Positions 59,655 through 64,000 of a stretch of DNA of 64,000 nt are shown piece by piece. The stretch's first letter is position 1; each line of letters starts with the position of its first letter. Source of the stretch: Pseudomonas putida (lineage in GTDB: Bacteria; Pseudomonadota; Gammaproteobacteria; Pseudomonadales; Pseudomonadaceae); assembly GCF_028682475.1 (NCBI RefSeq), contig NZ_JANHLE010000021.1:36546-100545 (forward strand), written 5' to 3'. The position numbers and the translations under genes are program-made. The notes under the pieces were generated by a model, which searched no databases, was not told the DNA's origin, and was given only the letters and a program-made list of their open reading frames with translations.

Positions 59655-60620
59655 TTATTTTTCAGTTTTTGTCCGTTCAACCCGTGTCCACAGCGGTGTG
59701 TACTGCTGCAAACGAATCGGCAAGGCCTGGGCCAGCAACTGCAGCGCGCGGTCGGTGTCGTCCAGGGGCAGGACGGCGGAGACGTTGAGGTCGGCCAGCG
59801 CGCTGGCGTCAAACTGCAGATGGCCGCGACGCTGACGAGCCAGTGCCTCAAGCACCTGTGGCAGCGGCACCTGGTCGACCACCAGTTGATGCTGCTGCCA
59901 GGCCTGTTCAAGGCTGGCCGGATTGATGTCCGGCAAGCGCCCCAGCGCATCCTGACGCACCCAGGCACGCCCCTCGCGTTGCACTTCCAGCGACTGGCTG
60001 TGGTCGGCGCTCTGCACCGCGACCGTGGACTGCAGCATGCTCAGTTCGCTCTGCCCTTCCCCGCGGCTGACCACAAAGCGCGTGCCCAGTGCCTTGAAGC
60101 TGCCGTCGGCGGTAACCACCACAAAGGGCCGCGACGGGTCGTGCGCGACATCCACCAGCACCTGGCCGCGGCGCAGTTCAATACGCCGCTGACCGCCATC
60201 GAACTGCTGGTCGATGGCAGTGTTGCCGTACAGGGTGATGCGTGTACCGTCTTGCAGGGTGCGCGTCTGCCATTGGCCTGGGGCGGTGTGCAGGTCGGCG
60301 AACAGATCGTCGACCCGGTAGCCGCTCAGGCTCAGGACCACGCCAAGGTTGGCCAGCAGCACGCCAATGCCGAGCAGATGCCGGGCCTTGAGGCGACGCT
60401 TGACCGGCACCTGCAACGCAGCCCGCGCCGGCGCCCGCTGCGAACGCAGGCTGTGCAATTGCGCAACCACGCTGCTGATACGCTCGAAAGTGGCCTGATG
60501 GCGGCTGTCGAAAGTACGCCAGCGCTCGAACGCCTGACGCTCCTGCGCGCTCAATTCGCCTTCGCTCAGGCGCAGCACCCACTCGGCAGCCTGAGCCTCG
60601 ATGCTGTCCTCGGCGTTCAT
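59655..60620 (-). CDS. FecR-family anti-sigma factor
   Basis: A 321-aa regulator with an N-terminal cytoplasmic DUF4880-like part (AAEWVLRLSEGELSAQERQ, FERWRTFDSRHQATFERI), one central helix (about 90-110) and a periplasmic FecR domain (LQDGTRITLYGNTAI, RRIELRRGQVLVDVAHDPSR). It transmits ligand binding from the receptor STN domain to the sigma factor. A GTG 9 nt upstream would give GTGA overlap with the sigma gene; ATG is preferred. Confidence 0.9.
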   Translation of the reverse strand: MNAEDSIEAQAAEWVLRLSEGELSAQERQAFERWRTFDSRHQATFERISSVVAQLHSLRSQRAPARAALQVPVKRRLKARHLLGIGVLLANLGVVLSLSGYRVDDLFADLHTAPGQWQTRTLQDGTRITLYGNTAIDQQFDGGQRRIELRRGQVLVDVAHDPSRPFVVVTADGSFKALGTRFVVSRGEGQSELSMLQSTVAVQSADHSQSLEVQREGRAWVRQDALGRLPDINPASLEQAWQQHQLVVDQVPLPQVLEALARQRRGHLQFDASALADLNVSAVLPLDDTDRALQLLAQALPIRLQQYTPLWTRVERTKTEK

Positions 60621-60625
60621 CGCGC

Positions 60626-61144
60626 TCACACGTCGAGGGCCTGGTTACAGTGCATCAGCGCCTGCAACAGGTACTTGCGCACCATGCGTTCGGACACCTC
60701 AAGGCGCTTGGCAATCTGAACCTGGGTCTGTTCATCCAGGTAGTAATCGACGAAGGCCTGACGCACCTTGTCGTTGAGGCCTTCAAGGACAAAGGCGATC
60801 TGCTCCAGGGCTTCGAGGGTGGCGAGGATCTGTTCTGGCGACTGGTGGCCCTCCAGCACCTCGACGGTCAGCGCCAGCTCACGCAAGTAGGCGTCTTCGA
60901 TGTGTTGGCGGCGGGCTTTGTCGATGATCAGCCGGCGTGCCGTGGTGCTGAGGAAAGCCCGTGGCTCGCGGATGCCGACCAGCGAATCACGCGAACCGAG
61001 AATCCGCAGGAAGGTGTCCTGCGCCGTGTCGGCAGCGTTCTGCGGGCAGCGCAGTTTGCGCCTTAGCCAACCGAACAGCCAGCCGTGGTGCTCGCTGTAC
61101 AGTTCATGAATCGCACGCTGGAAAGTCGGCTCGACGGCAGCCAT
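60626..61144 (-). CDS. ECF sigma factor, FecI type
   Basis: A 172-aa iron-starvation sigma factor. Region 2: LYSEHHGWLFGWLRRKL and AADTAQDTFLRIL; region 4: EGLNDKVRQAFVDYYL and QVQIAKRLEVSERMVRKYL. It would transcribe the receptor gene upon siderophore sensing. Start MAAVEPTFQR at 61144 is preferred. A poorly matching Fur-like AT stretch lies at 61166-61184 (GTGAGAATTGTTCCGAATA). Confidence 0.92.
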   Translation of the reverse strand: MAAVEPTFQRAIHELYSEHHGWLFGWLRRKLRCPQNAADTAQDTFLRILGSRDSLVGIREPRAFLSTTARRLIIDKARRQHIEDAYLRELALTVEVLEGHQSPEQILATLEALEQIAFVLEGLNDKVRQAFVDYYLDEQTQVQIAKRLEVSERMVRKYLLQALMHCNQALDV

Positions 61145-61325
61145 GAACACACCCGGCACATGTAAGTGAGAATTGTTCCGAATAGTATCCAGTCGCCCCT
61201 GCCCTGCGCAACCTCTGCTGCCGACGCACCCTGAAAGATAAGCGAAAAATAAGGCAAACTGCTGGCCCCCCGCCGCCTCCTTCGTTGGCAAACTTGCTTT
61301 CCTTTCAACAGCTTAGGTTGACACT

Positions 61326-61655
61326 ATGCGGGCTTATGGATTGACCCTTGCAGCGTTGTTTCTCGCCACTTTCGCCCTCGGTGCCCAGGCCAAGGCGCTG
61401 GGCAAGAATGATCGGTATGTGTGCAGTTGGGGATCGGATATCGCCGCTGGCGCACAGCAATCAAAGTTGTCGGGTGTGACCCTGTACTCGGCGCGGAAAA
61501 AACTGCAGGTGCGCAAATTCCCCAAGCCGTGGATGCGCATGACCGCCATGGGCATCACCGAGCAGACCTACAACAGCCAGTCGCGGCTCAAGCCGGCAGC
61601 GATCAAGCAGACTTACTACGAGCAGTGTGTCCAGCACGCGGTCGCGCAGCGCTAG
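61326..61655 (+). CDS. Small exported protein of unknown function
   Basis: A 109-aa protein with a Sec signal peptide (LTLAALFLATFALGAQA, cleavage near AQA-KA) and a basic mature part containing KNDRYVCSWGSDIAAGAQQSK and YYEQCVQ, whose two cysteines could form a disulfide. No family recognised. AGG-poor ribosome site; the frame is supported by codon use. It is divergent from the fecI-like gene. Confidence 0.7.
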   Translation: MRAYGLTLAALFLATFALGAQAKALGKNDRYVCSWGSDIAAGAQQSKLSGVTLYSARKKLQVRKFPKPWMRMTAMGITEQTYNSQSRLKPAAIKQTYYEQCVQHAVAQR

Positions 61656-61707
61656 CGAATGGCCGCGTGTATGATCTTCAGCCTTTTGGTCCTGGACGCT
61701 TAAACGC

Positions 61708-62127
61708 ATGGATAGCACATCGGCGTATCACGGCAGCTGCCTGTGCAGCGCCGTCACTTACCGCATCGAGGGGCCGATCAAGGCCGTCAGCCATTGCCAC
61801 TGCAGCCAATGCCGCAAGGCGCATGGAGCGGCGTTTGCAAGTTATGGCAGCGTGCCAGGGACAAGCTTGACGGTCAGCGATCCCGATCAACTGCTGCGCG
61901 TATTCAGGTCGTCGCCAAGTGTCAGTCGCAGCTTCTGCTCGACCTGTGGCGCGAACCTGTTCTGGCGCAATGCGACAGGGCCATTTGCCGATTGGGTCAG
62001 CGTCGCCCTCGGGACGCTGGACACAGCGTTCGAACCTGCCCGGCAGAAACATGTGCATGTGCAGTCCGGGCTGTCCTGGCTGGACTTGCCCTGCGATTGG
62101 ACAAGCGCACAAAGCCCACCATACTGA
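61708..62127 (+). CDS. GFA/CENP-V-family zinc protein, second copy
   Basis: A 139-aa protein with the ligand sets GSCLCSAV, CHCSQCRKAHGA and FCSTCGANLFW. Only distantly related to the copy at 30938. Enzyme substrate unknown. It is 52 nt after the small exported protein gene. Confidence 0.85.
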   Translation: MDSTSAYHGSCLCSAVTYRIEGPIKAVSHCHCSQCRKAHGAAFASYGSVPGTSLTVSDPDQLLRVFRSSPSVSRSFCSTCGANLFWRNATGPFADWVSVALGTLDTAFEPARQKHVHVQSGLSWLDLPCDWTSAQSPPY

Positions 62128-62191
62128 CTTGTCACTGCAAGCGAGCACGCAAGCAGCGCACCCAGGCTTATCTGCGTAATAAGGAGTTCCC

Positions 62192-62524
62192 ATGGCAGGA
62201 TGGTTTGAGTTGAGCACCAGCAGTGACGGTCAGTACCGCTTTGTTCTCAAGGCAGGTAATGGCGAGACGATTCTTACCAGTGAGCTGTACAAGGCCAAGG
62301 CCTCTGCCGAAAGTGGCATTGCCTCGGTCCAGGCCAACAGCGCTACGGATGAGCGCTACGAAAAGAAAGAAGCCAGCAATGGCAAATTTCATTTCAACCT
62401 CAAAGCCGCCAACCACCAGATCATTGGCAGCAGCCAGATGTATGCCACCGCGCAATCGCGTGATGCCGGCATTGCTTCGGTGAAAACCAATGGCAGCAGC
62501 AAGACCATCAAGGACAATACCTGA
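62192..62524 (+). CDS. YegP-like protein with two DUF1508 repeats
   Basis: A 110-aa basic protein made of two similar beta-alpha units, YRFVLKAGNGETILTSELY and FHFNLKAANHQIIGSSQMY, each followed by an AESGIASVQ/RDAGIASVK helix. DUF1508 proteins are widely conserved and cytosolic; function is unknown. A strong hairpin terminator follows after 5 nt. Confidence 0.88.
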   Translation: MAGWFELSTSSDGQYRFVLKAGNGETILTSELYKAKASAESGIASVQANSATDERYEKKEASNGKFHFNLKAANHQIIGSSQMYATAQSRDAGIASVKTNGSSKTIKDNT

Positions 62525-62529
62525 ACGCA

Positions 62530-62568
62530 AGGCCCCCTGTGCACGCCAACCGTGTGCACAGGGGGCCT
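62530..62568 (+). terminator. Terminator hairpin after the DUF1508 gene
   Basis: AGGCCCCCTGTGCAC (62530-62544) pairs perfectly with GTGCACAGGGGGCCT (62554-62568), a 15-bp stem with a 9-nt loop, followed by a weak T-containing tail. Confidence 0.75.
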
Positions 62569-62749
62569 GTTGCCCTCGCATGACGAGCCGTGCCGACAAT
62601 TGCCTTTTGCCCAGAGTCAGGCCTATAGTCGCAGCCGGCGTCATCCACGCCACCCGTCCGCGGAAAGGGCTGCGCCCAGGACAGTACTCCAGGAATTCTC
62701 ACTACGACTCCCGGCCTGACAGCGGACAAGGCTCGCACAAGGAGTTCGT

Positions 62750-63991
62750 ATGTCTGCTCGACTGTCGTCGCCGTCTCATGATGGGCGCATCAACCTTGAA
62801 CAACAGCGCAAGCGCGCCAAAGAACTGCTCCAGCGCCTGCGCTCGGGCACGGCGCCGGAACAACTGGCGCAACTTCACGCCTCACCCCTCACACCACGTC
62901 TGGCGGATGCCCAATGGCTGATTGCCCGCGATCTGGGGTTTGCCAGCTGGCCCAAACTCAAGGCGCATATCGACGCCATCGACTTTGCCGCACGCCACCC
63001 TCGGTTCGTCGCCGACGATGAAGCGCGCACCCAGCATTGGCGCTGTGGCAACGACATCGAGCACAGCTTGCACCTGGCCGGTTTTACCGGCGCGTTTCAC
63101 ATGTTCACTGATCCGCTGTGCATGGGCCCGGTACGCGACCTGCCGAGCGAGCAGTACCAATCGCTGCGCATCGACTACATCAGCCAGGCCTACGCCCTTG
63201 ACCGCCTGCAAGTGCAGCGCAAGATGCTTGATGAGTACGGTCACCTGCCGTCTATTGGCGATTGTCCGCGCGCTGTGCTCTGGTGCGAAGCAGACGCCTA
63301 CGATCAGCTGTTTCTGATTCGCTTGCTGTCGAGTCTGGAGCGCTTGCCACAGCGCCTGGAAGTGATTCAGATCGACGCCATGCCCGGCGTGCAGCGTTTT
63401 ATCGGCATCGGCCAGCTGGCGCCGGATGTACTGGCCTGGCTGTGGCCGCAACGCCAGGCGGTCACCGAGCCGATGTTACAGCTGGCGCGACAGGCCTGGG
63501 CGGCGTACTGCGCGCCGTCACCCGAAGCCTGGGCGCAACTGGCACACCGCCAGGACCTGGCCCTGCCCTTCCTGGCGCGTGCCCTGTTACGACAGTTGCA
63601 GGAGTTGCCGGGGCTGAGTGATGGCCTGTCGCTGAGCGAGCGCCTGTCATTGCAGATTATTGGCGAGTTTGGCGAAGTACCCTTCGGGCGGGTGTTTGCC
63701 GAACTGATGGCCAAGCGTGAACCGCTGCCATTTCTGGGCGACACGATGTTTCACGCGTTGTTGCGGCCGTTGATTGATTCGCCGACGCCACTGGTCAGCG
63801 AAGCGCAGACTGAGCTGGAATGGGTGCGACGACCACTGAAGCTGACGGCCCTGGGTGAGCGGGTGTTGGCGGGCGAGGCTTACTGGCTGGACCAGCAAGC
63901 GCCCGAGCGCTGGGTCGGCGGTGTACGCCTGTTGGCCGGGCAAGGGCATTGGGCACTGGACCAGAATCTCTGGCCGGTGTGGCGAGCATAA
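62750..63991 (+). CDS. DUF1835/DUF3658-type protein with ankyrin-like N-terminus
   Basis: A 413-aa soluble protein. The N-terminal segment QQRKRAKELLQRLRSG and ADAQWLIARDLGFASWPKLK is a short repeat-like module seen in front of ankyrin or DUF1835 domains. The middle part, GFTGAFHMFTDPLCMGPVRD, and the aspartate-rich CEADAYDQLFLIRLL match DUF1835; the C-terminus matches DUF3658. Function unknown. AAGGAG is 7 nt before the ATG. The stop is just inside the window end. Confidence 0.82.
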   Translation: MSARLSSPSHDGRINLEQQRKRAKELLQRLRSGTAPEQLAQLHASPLTPRLADAQWLIARDLGFASWPKLKAHIDAIDFAARHPRFVADDEARTQHWRCGNDIEHSLHLAGFTGAFHMFTDPLCMGPVRDLPSEQYQSLRIDYISQAYALDRLQVQRKMLDEYGHLPSIGDCPRAVLWCEADAYDQLFLIRLLSSLERLPQRLEVIQIDAMPGVQRFIGIGQLAPDVLAWLWPQRQAVTEPMLQLARQAWAAYCAPSPEAWAQLAHRQDLALPFLARALLRQLQELPGLSDGLSLSERLSLQIIGEFGEVPFGRVFAELMAKREPLPFLGDTMFHALLRPLIDSPTPLVSEAQTELEWVRRPLKLTALGERVLAGEAYWLDQQAPERWVGGVRLLAGQGHWALDQNLWPVWRA

Positions 63992-64000
63992 ACGAGGTGG

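Noticed and set aside
1..64000. CRISPR arrays, tRNA or rRNA genes, insertion sequences, prophage
   Set aside because: No regularly spaced repeats, cloverleaf-like sequences, transposase genes or phage structural genes were seen on either strand; a tRNAscan/ISfinder run would be decisive.

Overview
The window is high-GC gamma-proteobacterial DNA and almost certainly Pseudomonas, of the putida/fluorescens type. Grounds: a bcs cellulose operon, a gcvH-gcvP-glyA-sdaA-gcvT-lipA operon beside a TyrR-like GcsR regulator, an ohr/ohrR pair, Pseudomonas-type REP elements of two families, and AGGAGG-type ribosome binding sites with frequent 4-nt ATGA gene overlaps. I found no rRNA, tRNA, CRISPR array, insertion sequence or prophage.

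Layout. 1-7214 (minus): a cellulose operon in the order bcsE-F-G-R-Q-A-B, with bcsB cut by the window edge. 7542-8756: glutamate symporter gltS. 9178-11683: a leaderless NlpC/CHAP-like amidase, an alpha/beta hydrolase and a methyltransferase, with REP elements between. 11900-23386 (minus): a glycine module. CycA imports glycine, GcvH/P/T with lipoate from LipA cleave it, GlyA makes serine and SdaA deaminates serine to pyruvate. GcsR sits between cycA and gcvH. Both gcvH and cycA have a sigma-54 -24/-12 element and three TyrR-like 18-bp boxes in nearly the same arrangement. 23786-29711 (minus): a guanidino-compound-type catabolic operon (ureohydrolase, aldehyde dehydrogenase, 59-aa membrane protein, NCS1 permease, GMC oxidoreductase) with a divergent LysR regulator.

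30938-48071 is the most distinctive region. It holds what looks like a complete envelope-modification system: an Ais-like phosphatase, a PAP2 phosphatase, two ArnT-like transferases, UDP-glucose dehydrogenase, a UDP-glucuronate 4-epimerase-like enzyme, an ArnC-like polyprenyl-phosphate glycosyltransferase, a LAB_N small membrane protein and a beta-propeller protein. Opposite lie eptA and a PmrAB-like two-component system. The enzymes that would make L-Ara4N (ArnA, ArnB, ArnD) are not in the cluster, so I propose that it attaches an unaminated hexuronate, probably galacturonate, to lipid A or core. Two COG4705 membrane paralogues flank it, and a direct-repeat PmrA-like motif recurs upstream of several of its units.

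48212-63991: a relic of a TonB receptor gene, the ohrR/ohr peroxide pair with twin operators, a GNAT acetyltransferase, an isoprenylcysteine-methyltransferase-like protein, a cystathionine beta-synthase/gamma-lyase operon, a purine catabolic operon (NCS2 permease, deaminase, hydroxyisourate hydrolase) with a LysR regulator, a FecI-FecR-TonB receptor iron system, and several small or conserved hypothetical genes ending in a DUF1835-type protein.
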